64,000 nt of DNA from assembly GCA_036924085.1 (NCBI GenBank), contig JAVGWX010000025.1, positions 31,631,921 to 31,695,920 of the forward strand, written 5' to 3'. Below, in pieces: positions 1 to 11,575 of this stretch (its first letter is position 1; every line of letters starts with the position of its first letter). The notes under the pieces are model-generated. The model was given only the letters and a program-made list of their open reading frames with translations, was not told where the DNA came from and ran no database searches. The position numbers and the translations under genes were made by a program. The stretch comes from Ariolimax columbianus. Taxonomy: Eukaryota; Mollusca; Gastropoda; Stylommatophora; Arionidae.

Positions 1-332
1 GGCTTTCTTAGTGTATGACCCATCCATCTCCACATTCTTCCTAAGATTTCCTTTTCCAATTTACCTTGTTCCGTTTTCTCCCACAGTCTGTCGTTTGGAA
101 CTTTGTCAAACCATTTTATATCAAGAATCTTTCTCAGGCATCTGTTGACAAAACTCTGCAGTCTCCTGTCATTGCCCTCGGTCATCCTCCAGGTTTCCGC
201 TCCATACAGCAGGACTGGCTTCACATTTGAATTGAAAATCATTATTTTTGTCTTCCTTTTTATTTCCTTAGAGTTCCATATGGTTTTCAACATTCCGAAT
301 GCAATTCTTGCTTTTTATATCCTTGTTTCATT
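1..332 (-). mobile_element. LINE reverse transcriptase C-terminal fragment
   Basis: Read on the minus strand this fragment translates to the end of a non-LTR retrotransposon ORF2. It includes the stretches IMIFNSNVKPVLLYGAETWR and LQSFVNRCLRKILDIKW. This 'LLYGAETW...LRRIL.I.W' block follows the RT domain in RTE/CR1-like LINEs. One in-frame stop lies near 320, so it is a dead relic. It meets the plus-strand I-like LINE at about 333, and the other end is cut by the window edge. The clade is not determined. Confidence 0.7.
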
Positions 333-2222
333 TGACAAAGTCTGGAAAGAGGGACTTAAAGTCAAGCTACAATGAAGTGAAGGTTGTGGGAAAATGTACA
401 GATGGATCAGACACTACCTCGAAAACAGAACAGCCAGAGTTCAAGTACAATAGCAGATGAGCAAAAAGGTGACACTTGAGCAGGGAGTACCCCAAGGGGG
501 AGTACTGTCACCCACACTTTTCCTGGTGTATATAAACAACATCACAGAGAATATACCAAGAAGTGTCCACAGCTCCATGTTTGCAGACAATCTGGCTATG
601 TGGACCTCTGAAAAAATCTCACCATAGCAAGTAATCGGATGCAGCAGGCCCTAACATCGCTGGAAGAGTGGGCGAACTCATGGCTGGTCAAAATAAACGA
701 AGAGAAAACCACATGCACAATATTCTCGCTTTCAAACAAACCCCAAAACACCAAAATAAGTCTTAACGGCAAATACCTGCGGCCAAACGACAACCCAAAT
801 TACCTGGGAGTCACATTTGATCGGCGCATGACATGGAAAAGTCAGATCGAGAGAAACCAAATGAGAGCCAGACAAAAATGGCAATCATGAGGAAACTTGC
901 TGGCACAAGCTGCAGAGCAGATGAAAGTATACTAAAGAAACTGTACACTGGAAGAGTGAGACCAGTTCTCGAGTATGGCATTGAGGCATGGACAACAGCA
1001 GCAAAGGCGAACTTTGACAAAATTAGCAAACTTCAAAACCAAGCCATGAGAGTTATAACAGGAGGCATGAAGTCAACGCCAATTGTAGAACTTGAAAAGG
1101 TTACAAAGCTGCAATCCATGACCGACAGAAGAGACTGCAGAGCCCAGCAGCAAGCAGAGAAACTCAGAAGACTGACAGACCATTCAATGCATAAGAGACT
1201 AAATAATCTTGAAAATGGAAAACTAAAGCGGAGAAACTTTGCAGATATAGCCAAAGCAAAGATGAGCGAAGATCCTATGAACGCATTAACAACACCAAAG
1301 CCTATCCCCACTGTATGCAAACCTACCTGGAGGCAGCATATATTTCAAGAGGTGGTAGAAAATATACCAGGTATTGGAAACAAGAAAAGCCAGACTGAAA
1401 AAGAAAGAAGAGACATAACCCTGAGGTACATAACAAAAAACTACCCAAGCATGGACTGGACCCATGCATACACCGACGGCTCTGTAACAAACACAACACA
1501 GAACGAAGGGTCAGGGGTATTCCTGAGCCTACCAAATGGTAGAAAAATAACACGGTCAGTGGCAACTGGAAAATACTCAAGCAATTTCAGAGCGGAGGCA
1601 GAGGCACTGAGGGCGACAGTAGAAGCAATGCTGACAGGCAAAAGAAATGAAAACTATATAGTCCTGTTTACAGATGCCCTGGCTGTAGTCACAGCACTAA
1701 AAAGCCAGAAAAATACTGTACTCTGTCAACTTTGCCAGCAGTCCGCACCAAAAAGAGTAGTGGTACAGTGGGTTCCATCCCACTGTAACATCCAAGGCAA
1801 TGAGGAGGCAGACAGACCGGCAAAAGAAGGTGCAAGATTACCACAACCAGATACTAGTGTGACATACGAAGAGTCAAAAAGGCTTATTAAAGCTAGATAC
1901 ATGACCAAATGGGAAACAGAACATACTGGCTACGCAAAAAATGATGCCTATTACCAGTTGGACAGAAGAGAGCAGGTCGTGGTCTTCAGACTTCGCACTG
2001 GCCACAATAGACTGAGGTTCCACCTATTCAATAAATTGAAGATAGGTGGCACTGATGAATGCACGTGCGGAACGAGGATCAGAGAGAGCAGATGTGGCCA
2101 TCACCAGTGGCGATACTAGACAAGCTCTATGGCAGTGTCGACAGCCTCAGGATGACCGCTGCTTTTATAAAAAAAATAAAGGTTGGCGTCTGACAGCGTA
2201 CGAGGAAGAAGAAGAAGAAAAT
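333..2222 (+). mobile_element. I-like LINE, copy 1 (RT + RNase H, degenerate)
   Basis: This is a 5'-truncated non-LTR retrotransposon encoding the second half of reverse transcriptase, then RNase H, then a cysteine-rich tail. Visible RT motifs are FDKVWKEGL (about 331-357), GVPQGGVLSPTLF (about 484-522) and FADNLAMW (about 580-603). The FADN differs from the catalytic FADD, so this copy is inactive. The RNase H acidic residues fall in YTDGS (about 1468), FRAEAEALR (about 1587) and FTDALAV (about 1670), with PSHCNIQGNEEAD near 1780. About 21 bp present in the two sister copies (coding for roughly NDLRAA) is missing near 1715. The Cys tail (CTCGT, about 2060) has an internal deletion. The element ends at a (GAA)n tail at 2203-2220 after GTCTGACAGCGTACG. 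The terminal RNase H plus a simple-repeat tail places it in the I superfamily (I/Nimbus-like); the exact clade is inferred. Confidence 0.8.
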
Positions 2223-2691
2223 GGGATATGGCAGAAGCACGTGTAGAGTCAAAACCGTTTGTTAAGTGCATAACTGTCAAGATGGTGCTGGGCATGATCC
2301 CAGTCGATTTCTCTGTCGATGAAATGGTGTTTTGTTTGTGTTTTCTATGACAACTCTCGGACTATTAACGTGATTCCTGGATATAAATGTGCCGTCCTGT
2401 GAATTAAGCATACTAATGTGAAAGAAGTGATGCAACGAAGTATATAACGGTGTATTATTAGTCGTGAAAGGTAGACTTATGTGTACAGTTTCGATGGGAC
2501 AAAGCGTGGCCCAAACTTGACCTTGTCAAAAGCTAGTGTCGCTCCGTGTTGTATTGTGACCCAGATAGCATGAACACTGAAACGAAGGAGGTCATCCTGA
2601 CCCAGTCAAATAGACGGTACTTGAGAAAGGAGCTCATCGTGCTTCGATCTGCTCACTAAGTCCCTTCAAACTCAGATCTACATCTGTTGCT
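2223..2691. other. Unassigned interval
   Basis: No convincing ORF, RNA gene or tandem repeat is visible here. It lies immediately upstream of an endonuclease-RT LINE and could be that element's 5' UTR. This is only a positional inference. Confidence 0.3.
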
Positions 2692-5600
2692 GTGCAGAAA
2701 ATACACTTAATCGAGGAGAGATCGGAATTCACAAGTAAACATTCAACTCGAAAGACCAGAGGAAAGAGAGATGGAAGAAAAATACATAAACAAATGCACT
2801 CAGACACAGATACCTCAAAGGTCCACCCCAGCGATAACAGAGAAGAGAAGGGCTACCGAGAAAATGAGGCACATGCTGACACCAAACTGTCTGCATCCGA
2901 GCCCTTCACTAGAAGTCTTGCCTCTAGAACATGTTGAGTCCGGACGAGAGAGTGAGGAAGATCCTGTCCCTCACTATAAACACATTGCACAACTCAAAAC
3001 ATCACCCTACACTAGCATCACACCCTGACTAGCAGCTCGCAGAGCCCCCAAACTGCAGCAGCTGAACAGGCAGAAAATGATCCCGAAAACTACCCATCAA
3101 GCTTGCAACATGGAATGTCCGCACGCTACTGGACAATGCCAAAGCAAACAGACCTGAACGACGGACAGCACTGATCGCCAGGGAACTGGCTAGATACAAC
3201 ATTTGCATAGCTGTCCTGAGCGAGACACGACTGGCAGAGGAAGGACAGATCACAGAGGAAGGCGCTGGTTATACTTTCTTCTGGAGCGGCAGCAGCAAAT
3301 AAGAACGCTGTGAAGCTGGAGTTGGCTTTGCCATCAAGACATGGTCAACAAGCTCACAAGCATGCCCAGAGGAATTAATGACCGCCTGATTACACTGCGT
3401 CTCCCCCTAATAGGAGGGCGCCATGCAACACTCATCAGTGCATACGCACCCACAATGACAAATCCTCAGGAAACAAAAGATCAGTTTTATGAGGACCTTG
3501 AGGCGCTCATCGCTGCAGTCCCCAAATCTGACAAACTGGTCATCCTCGGTAATTTTAACGCTAGGGTTGGCACAGACCATACAGCCTGGGAGGGGGCCAT
3601 TGACAGACATGGTATCGGAAAATGCAATAGTAACGGACTGCTCCTTCTGAGGACATGTGCCTCAAATGAACTACTCATTACAAACACAGCTTTCAGACTT
3701 CCTGTCCGAAATAGAACCACATGGATGCACCCAAGGTCACGTCACTGGCACCTCATTGACTACATTATCATCAGACATAGGGATCGAGCGGATGCTATGG
3801 TAACGAAGAGCATGTGTGGTGCAGAATGTTGGACCGACCATCGACTTGTCATTGCCAAGCTAAACTTCAAGTTCCAGCCCAAAATGCGCCCCCAGCTGAA
3901 ATACGAGGAGGCTAGATGTCTCAGCTGAAATACAAACCCATGAAAGGAGGCTTCCATGAAGAGCTTGAGGGCAGACTAACTGAGCTATCTGAAAAGAACG
4001 ACATCGAAGAGACCTGGGTATCATTGAGAAACACACTCTACAATACAGCAGTTAAACACATTGGCCCACTTACACGCAAGCATAAGGACTGGTTTGATGA
4101 GAACGATCTGGAAATACAGGTCCTTCTCGATACAAAACGTGAAGCGCACAGGGAATACCAGAGGGACACACCATCTCCGGCAGGAAAAATGGCCTTCAAT
4201 ACTGCTTGGAAAGCTGTCCAGACCAGGATTGGAAAGATGCAAGCCTCCTGGTTCAGAAAAAGAGCTGATGAAATTGAGATGTTTGCCGAGCGTCATGACA
4301 CCAAACGGTTTTACGGGGCACTGAAAGCTCTCTACAGCCCTCTATTAATACTCCAGTTCGCAGTGCGGATGGGGCACTGCTAACAGATAAGGTTCAGATT
4401 CCACATGTGGACTGAAGGAAAAATTCTGCAGGAGCTAAAGGACGCCTCAATCGTTAACCTGTACAAGATCATAGCGCGCTTACTGCTAAGCAGGCTCAAC
4501 AAACACCTTGAACAAAGCCACCACCTCCCAGAAAGCCACCATCTCCCAGAAAGCCAATGTGGATTCAGAGCCGAAAGAGGAACAGTGGACATGATTTTTG
4601 CTGCTCACCAAGTACAAGAGAAGTGTCGAGAACAAAATCAGGCCTTGTACACCACATTTATTGATTTGACAAAGGCATTTGATACAGTAAACAGAATAGG
4701 GATGTGGATAATAATGGCCACGATGACAGCCGCCTTCAGATCATTGGAGCTTGGAATATCCATAAAGTACCGCACAGATGGGAAGTTACTCAATCCCAGA
4801 AGAATGAAGGCCAAAACCAAAGTGGCTGGCGACATAATCAGGGAACTTGAATTTGCTGAATTATTGTATACTCAGAACTGAACATGCAGGTTGGAATGGA
4901 CCGATTCTCGATCACATGCAAAAACTTTGGCCCGACCATAAATGCCAAGAAAACAGAGGTCATGTACCAACCAGCACCAGGCATGCCGTACACAAAACCA
5001 GAGACTATAGTCAGCGGGCAGACGCTGAATGTCGTAGACAAATTCACATATCTGGGCAGCACGCTGTCGAGATCTGTTAGCCTAGACGATGAGGTGGCAA
5101 GCAGAATAGCAAAGGCCAGCACAGCCTTTGGTAGAATGTGCTCGATGGTCTGGGCACGTCGTGGCATCAGCGTCAAGACCAAACTCAAAGTCTACCGTGC
5201 AACCATCATTCCAACCCTACTATACGCTTGCGAAAGCTGGACTGTATACTCTGGACATGCAAGGAGGTTAAACCACTTCCACACAGGTTGCCTGAGGCGA
5301 ATATTCCACATTCGATGGCAAGATCGTGTCACTGACGTCGAGGTTCTCTCTAGGGCTAACATGCCCAGCATCCATGCACTGCTAGAGAAAGCACGACTAG
5401 GATGGGCCGGACACCTCGTCCATGTGTCAGACGAGCGGCTCCCAAAGAAGCTTCTCTACAGCGAGCTGAGAGAGGGATGGCGCAAGAGAGGGTGACCAAA
5501 GAAATGTTTTAAAAATGGTCTGAAGGACTGTGTTGTGAAAGCCGTGAGCAGACGTGAGACCCGGAAATCCCAAACAGCGAGAACACCATCGCCTTATTTA
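2692..5600 (+). mobile_element. Endonuclease-RT LINE, near full length but broken
   Basis: This is a non-LTR retrotransposon of the type often annotated 'craniofacial development protein 2-like'. The apurinic-type endonuclease starts near 3096 with ATWNVRTLLDN. It continues through SETRLAEEGQ, SAYAPTMTN (3448), ILGNFNARVGTDH (3541), HWHLIDYIIIR (3745) and GAECWTDHRLV (3820). RT follows: QCGFRAERGTVDMIF (about 4555) and FIDLTKAFDTVN (about 4660). The palm region between KAFDTV and FAELLY is mostly deleted, so no catalytic FADD is seen. The C-terminal part (4884-5500) has KKTEVMYQPAPG, FTYLGSTLS, LLYACESWT, LRRIFHIRWQD and LGWAGHLVH. Reading frames break at about 3300, 3928, 4383, 4881 and 5495. 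It is probably RTE-like by this C-terminal block, but the clade is uncertain. Codons 2692-3050 form an open but unrecognised leader. Confidence 0.75.
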
Positions 5601-5659
5601 ATCCTTGTGTGCAGATGTTTTCGTGCCCGCATTGGTCTTTTCAGCAAAATGCGAACCCA

Positions 5660-7214
5660 CACCCAACAGGGGAATCTATGACAAATATGATGTCAGTGGT
5701 CCTCATCGAGAACAATGGACAGCTATTATAACTGACAATTTTTTAATTCAACATGTAAGAAGCACCCTCAAGAGGCAAAAAACACACTTGACTTAGTTTT
5801 GACTACAGAGGAAAATATGATTCAAAACGTTACTGTTGGGGAACTGTTTGGCTCAGGCGACCATCAAATCATCTGTTGATATCTTATAGCGGAGAAAGAA
5901 GTAAACATAAACACGCAAACGTATGACTACTCTAAGGCAGATGTTAAATTGTTAGAGTCAATAATCAAAGAAAACATTGAAATGCATTTAGACAAGTTTA
6001 ATCTAATCAGAAATAGTCAGCATGGGTTTACTAGAGGGAGATCGTTCTTAACAAATCTATTAGAATTCATGGAGTAGGTTACTAAAATGATAGATAAAGG
6101 GGAGCCAGTGGATGTTATTTATCTAAATTATGCAAAGGCCTTTGATATAGTACATCATCAAAGATTATTTCAAAAGTTAAAATTACATGGAATAGGTGGG
6201 GAAGCTGCCAAGTGGATTGAAAATTGGTTAACGGGAAGAAGGCAGAGGGTGGGCATAAATAAGGAGTACTCTGAGTGATCTGAAATAAAAAGTGAAGTGC
6301 CAGACGGCTCAGTTTTTGGACCAATTTTGTTTTTGATATATATAAACGATTTGGACTTTAATATGGGATCCATAATTGCAAAATTTGCTGATGACACAAA
6401 ACTATGCAGTAGTGTCTCATCTAAAGCAGAAGTGGATATATTGATGTCGGATTTAGATAAAATTCGAGAATGGTCTGTAAGCTGGCAAATGGAGTTTAAT
6501 GTAGATAAATGTACAGTCATCCACATTGGTAGATCCAATATGGAACATAATTAGAGAATGGGAGAGAACAATTTTAGAAAGATAGTGAAGGAAAGGGACC
6601 TAGAGGTTATAATAGATCATACAGGTAAGGTGAGTGAGCAAGTCAAGGTAGCAGTGAAAAAGGCAAATGCAATGTTAGGTATGATAAAAAGAAATATTAA
6701 ACATAGGAGCAAGGAAGTGACAGTCAAACTTTATAAAGCATTAGTTAGACCTAGATTGGAGTACTGTGTACAGGTGTGGAGTGCTTATCAGAGAGGGGAT
6801 ATAGACATGCTGGAGAGAATACAAAAAAGGGCGACAAAGCTGATAGTGGGATTCCAGAATTACAGTTATGAGGAAAGATTAAAAAGAACCAGCCTACAGT
6901 GTCTAGAAGAGAGAAGAATTCGTGGTGACTTAATACAGGTGTATAAGATGATCAGAGGAATGGATAAAGTAGACTATAACAAGTTGTTTAAAATACAACC
7001 ACCAACAAGAACAAGAGGGCACAGCTACAAGTTGACTAAGGAGAGGTCCAGATTAGATATTAGGAAGTATTTCTTTAGCCAGAGAGTTGTGAATGATTGG
7101 AATGCATTGCCAAGTGAGGTGGTGGAGGCTGGGACGGTCAATGCATTTAATAATAGATTGAATGCGTACAGCTTCTAGAGCAAGACTCTGCAGAGTCTTC
7201 TAAACCAGTACAAA
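5660..7214 (+). mobile_element. CR1-like LINE, copy 1
   Basis: The fragment starts in the end of the endonuclease (in different frames NTLDLVLTTEENMIQ and FGSGDHQII, about 5785-5870). It runs through RT to the natural stop at 7178. Motifs are YLNYAKAFDIVHHQRL (about 6120), VFGPILFLIYINDLDF (about 6313) and KFADDTKLCSSVSS (about 6380), so the FADD catalytic pair is kept. The thumb and C-terminal region includes LGVIIDHTGK-type sequence, YCVQVWSAYQRGDIDMLERI and [20 protein letters not shown]. In-frame stops near 6278 and 6552 inactivate it. The 3' end is CTAAACCAGTACAAAGACGT followed by TAAGTTAAG, shared with the other CR1-like copies in the window. Confidence 0.8.
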
Positions 7215-7345
7215 GACGTTAAGTTAAGAACTTGAGAAGATGGCCCAAAATATGGACGACATCTATTGTAGCCCTATGTACCAAGAGTAACCATAAGAAT
7301 TCAACCATTCAAAGTCTTTTAGTTCCCTGTGGAGCACAGAGTATC
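7215..7345 (+). repeat. Flank shared with 12,735-12,827 and 16,171-16,200 (unfilled site)
   Basis: The sequence from AACTTGAGAAGATGGCCCAA to CAACCATTCAAAGTCTTTTA is nearly identical to 12,735-12,827 joined directly to 16,171-16,200. It is therefore the unoccupied counterpart of the LINE-rRNA composite insertion. The target octamer AACCATTC lies at 7303-7310. Confidence 0.8.
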
Positions 7346-7348
7346 CTG

Positions 7349-7462
7349 TCTAAAGCAGAACCAACCTTTTATGTCTGTCTAAAACAGAACCAACCTTTTA
7401 TGTCTATCTAAAACAGAACCAACCTTTTATGACTCTAAAACAGAACCAACCTTTTATGTCTG
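7349..7462 (+). repeat. Minisatellite, about 29 bp x 4
   Basis: Four copies of a unit containing TAAAACAGAACCAACCTTTT. The same unit occurs twice at 16,195-16,250, again after the shared flank, so it belongs to the duplicated segment. Confidence 0.85.
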
Positions 7463-7469
7463 TCTGTTT

Positions 7470-10400
7470 TCTTTGTTCTTCTTTGCATTCAGGATCTTTT
7501 TGGTCATGCTATATCTGCAGGCCAGTCGCCATGATGGTCTGTAGTCTTCACCAGGTCAGAGCGGCTGCCCCACAGCTTGTTTCTCAGCTCCGCACCCTCT
7601 GGCCAGGTCTGGCATCGCATTTCCCTATAGATTGGGCATTCTTGAAGAATATGCTCAGTGTTCTGGCATCCTGTTCCACATGGGCACTCATCGGTGTGTG
7701 AGATCTTCAGTTGGTATAGATGTTCTAGTAGTCTGCAGTGTCCAGTTCTCAGGCGAAATAAGGTAGTTTGTTGATTTCTTTTGAGATAGTGAATTGGGTC
7801 TGGTGTACTGTTTATGTTTCTGTTTTCTCTCCATTGGTGTGTATACTTCCTGATGATTTTCTTGATTTTTCTGTATGGTACTGGATGATTAAATTGTGCC
7901 CTTTTGCAGAGCATCAGCTTTCCCGTGATTCCGCAATGGGAGGGTAGCCACTGGAGCGCTATTGTTGAAGATATCTGGAGTTTTCCCAGTTCTGATCTGA
8001 TCTCTAATAACAGTTGTTCGTTGTTTAGTTTTTTGTACTGTCTCTAATAGTTCTCTGCAGTCCGTGAATGTAGCTATTTTTGTTGGAGGTTGCCTTTCTG
8101 TTTGAAGTATTCTCAGTGCTCGCAGGAGGGTCATCGAGTCTGCTCTAAAGTTTGTGGACAACTTTTCTGTTGGGAGGGCCTCTTCTGTTATATTTCCACT
8201 TTTGTGTCTTATGAATATGCCTCCTCCCCCGTTTCGGCCTGCCCCCTCTGTCTACACCTGTGTCCATTCCTTGGTATTATATTTCTCCTCAATCATTGTT
8301 TGTGCTAAAATTTTCAGCTGGTGGACACTGTGTTGGTCTTTTCTTCTTATTCCTGGGATCTCTGTACTTATTTTGATGTTGTTTATGTTGCAGCTCGGCT
8401 CTTCATAGTTGATAAGCATTTCTATTTTAGTAGGTTGGTTGAGAATTAGTTCTCCATATTTTTGGTGTAGGTGGTTTGATATATGAATGAAGCTGGTTCT
8501 CTTTAGCCTATTTTTAACTGGGTGTTTTAGTTTGATATCTATGGGATGATCAGGCATGCGTAGCATCTTTTCACTATGTGTCAGCACTCTTTCCTCTCGT
8601 CTAGTATTTAGGGGTCTTATATTTGTATATGTTTCCATTTTCTGGATTGGTGTAGTCTTCATTCCTCCTGTTATTATCCTTAAGCCTGAATTTTGGTTAG
8701 GTGTTCCGTGTTTGTTTTTGATGCTGTGGTCCAGGCTGTCATGCCATATTCAAGTACTGGCCTGACTGTGCCAGTGTACACATTTTTGAGGATGTTGCTA
8801 TTTGCACCCCAGCTTGTTCCGGCCAGCTTCTTCATGGGGGATAGTTTTCTGGTTGCTTTTTGTTCTATTTCCTGTATGTGTTCCCTCCATGTGAGTCTCT
8901 TGTCCATTTTAACTCCGAGATACACAGGGGTATTTTCTTGTACAAGCTCTTTGCCATTTAGATGAAGTTTTGTTACTTCCTTGGTGTTGGACAGTGAGAA
9001 GCATGTTGTAACTGTCTTTGAGATGTTAATCTGCAATCCCCAATCTGTAACCCATTTTCCAACAGTGTCCAGTGCTGTCTGCATTCTATTTTCAGCTGTT
9101 GGTAGTTTTTCTGCAGCACTCCACATTGCGAAGTCGTCAGCATGAAGGGCACTGGATACTTTCTTTGGGAGTTTTCTTGCTATGTCATTTATGAACAGGA
9201 TGAAAAGGGTACGGGAGATGATGCCTCCCTGGGGTACGCCTTGTTGGAGAGTTATTCTATGGCTCAGTGATCCATCTATTTTGACTCTTGCTGTTCTGTA
9301 TCGGAGGAAGTCTTGAATCCATCTGTACATTCTCCCTTCTATTTTGTTGTTCTAATAGTTTTAGGAGGAGTCCTTCTCTCCATACCTCGTCAAAAACTTT
9401 TGCCATATCCACAAAGACTGCAAGTACTATTTCCTTACGTTGGAATGCATTTTCTATTTCTTATGTTAGGTACACTAGTTGGTCTTCTGTGCTGCGGTTT
9501 TTCCTAAAGGCCTGACTGTGAATTGAGTAGGAGATGGTTTTTCCTAAAGGCTGACTGTGAATTGAGTAGGAGATGGGTTTTTTTCCAGATGTTTTATTAG
9601 TCTTGCGTTTACCATTTTTTCCATGATTGTTCCAACACAGCCGAGCAGGCTTATTGGTCTATAACTTTCCTTGCTTGTCTTGTCCTTTTTTGGTTTTCTG
9701 ATGGGGATAATGATAGCCTCCCGCCACTGGTCTGGGATCTTACCCTTGCTCCATGATTGATTGAAGATTTTCAGGAGTTTTCTTCTTGACCCTTGGGCTA
9801 GGTTTTTAATCATTTCATTTGTGATGCCATCTTTTCCTGGAGCTTTCTTGTTTTTCAGTTTCTGAATAGCAGTGTTTAACTCTATCATTCTGAATGATGA
9901 CTTCATGCAGGGATCCGCATTCTGTATTTTCAGGTTCTCTTTTATCTCTTTTTTTACTTCTAGTTTGCGTTCTCGTGTCAATGTTGTGGTACTCTCATCT
10001 CTGAAAAATTCAGCTAGGATGTTTGCTGCCATTTTCCCTGTATGTTGTTTCTCATTTTCCTCAATGACCGTCTTCCCATGGCTCCCTCTGGTTTCCTCAT
10101 TTAAGGCTCTTGTCAGGTTCCAGAGTTTACTTGTATCCCTGTCCATGTTGAGGCTTGCAGTCTTTTCATGCAAACTTCTTTGGATCTCCTCCTTTTTTTT
10201 GCTCTATGAATGTGTTTTTAATTTTGCTGTGTTTTCCTATGTTTTCTGGTGAAGGATTTTTTGTCCATGGTATCTCTTGCCTCACTTAGTTCCTTGTGCA
10301 TTTTCCCTAGTTTGTTTCTCCAATAGGGTTTATAATTTTTCCGTTTTCCACATGGAATTGATTTCTTTGCTGCCTGGATGATAGCCTCCGTCTTGATGGT

Positions 10401-11560
10401 AACATTGTTATTTAAATTTTTGGCTTAGGATATATCTTGACAGAGTTTATTTACATTTTGTCTAAATAGAGTCCAGTCTGCTCTTTTAAAATTCCAACTT
10501 GGGTGCATATCTGTTATCCCCATTGTAACAGTTCCCGCTGGAGCAAGGGGAGTTTAGGATGCCTGAACATGTTACAGCTTAAAGCTACCTGAATGCGTGT
10601 CAAGGTCACTCACCGTCTCAGCAAAGGAGAACAGAGTTGGGTTAAGGAATGTGGACAGGTAGAAACTGACCACTGGCCTTCCGATTTTGGTAGGGGGAGA
10701 TTGATTGACAGACGAAATTGGCAGCGGGGCTTGCTGCGAGAGAATGAGTGACAGGTGTGCAAAGTGTTTCGTTCCAATTGGGATTGAAGATGACCATCAC
10801 CTGAGATCGATTGGTCAAGCTCTGGCCTTGCTTGAGGATATATAACTCGAGACAAAGTTTAGCTCGGGAGGCTAGAGAGAGAGGCTGTATGGAGGAGAGT
10901 GAGAGAGAGAGAGAGAGAGAGACTGAATGTGGATAGTATGTTTAACTCACCGATTTAGATAGAGGAGCGATTGATAGACGGTTGGACGAATGTTTAGTGA
11001 TAGAACAGGATCGCTCAAATAGGTGAATGAATTTTGCATTAATGGATAATCTGAAAGTGTGTTTGTAAGCAAGGACACATTGTGAGCGAGTTATGTCGAG
11101 ATCGCCCGCCTGAGGGGATTTCAGTGAAGAAGAGTATTTGATAAGGTGTGTTGAAGACGCAGTTAAGGCGATGTGTGTGATGTAATTGCAAGGCAATAGA
11201 ACTGGGTTTTTAGATAGTTGGGAATTCCATCAATAGCTAATGCTTACAATTCCCGTTTTAGTTGAATGTTTAGTTAAGATATGTATTATATTGTGTTTGT
11301 AATTTCTCTACTCATTCTATGATATGAGTATGATTTAATAAATAATCCACCTGATGTGTGATATGTCATTTACTGAGTATGGTCATGATGATGTGGATGA
11401 GTGTGAGAATGTACTAAGTTAGAATAACGGCCAGGACAAACAGTGGGATCTGCTACACCATGTTACATATTTCTAAAGTTATTGGGACATGGTAGCTCCC
11501 ACCCAGTTGGCTGTTCTTGCTATTAGTCGGTGAAGGTCGTCCATTGCCATCGCAAGGAGT
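7470..11560 (-). mobile_element. I-like LINE, second subfamily, interrupted by a solo LTR
   Basis: This is a long minus-strand ORF2 relic. The endonuclease end (SYHVPITLEI, about 11,462-11,495) is cut by an LTR at 10,524-11,457 and resumes as MHPSWNFKRADW-type sequence at 10,519-10,470. RT follows: KKAPGKDGITNEMIK (about 9840), YRPISLLGCVGTIMEKM (about 9640), then GVPQGGIISRTLF (about 9230) and HADDFAMW (about 9130), which keeps both catalytic Asp. The RNase H part shows FRADSMTLLRAL (about 8140) and FTDCRELLETV (about 8070). The Cys tail is CPCGTGCQNTEHILQEC (about 7690-7640). It ends near 7470 in an AAG-rich tail. Frameshifts occur near 10,180, 9540-9330, 8670, 8250 and 7900. It is a close relative of the element at 62,220-64,000. 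Confidence 0.8.
10524..11457. mobile_element. Solo LTR, 934 bp, with 4-bp target duplication
   Basis: The segment begins TGTAACAGTTCC and ends GGATCTGCTACA (TG...CA ends, TGTAACA versus TGCTACA). It is flanked by CCAT at 10,520-10,523 and 11,458-11,461. Removing it and one CCAT restores an open minus-strand LINE reading frame across the junction (ITLEICNMGITDMHPSWNF), which proves it is an insertion. A TATA-like GGATATATAACTCG lies near 10,838 and an AATAAA near 11,338, suggesting plus-strand transcription. No internal gag/pol domain is present. A 4-bp duplication suits some Ty3/Gypsy elements, but the superfamily is not settled. Confidence 0.8.
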
Positions 11561-11575
11561 ACTCATTTTTTTCCA

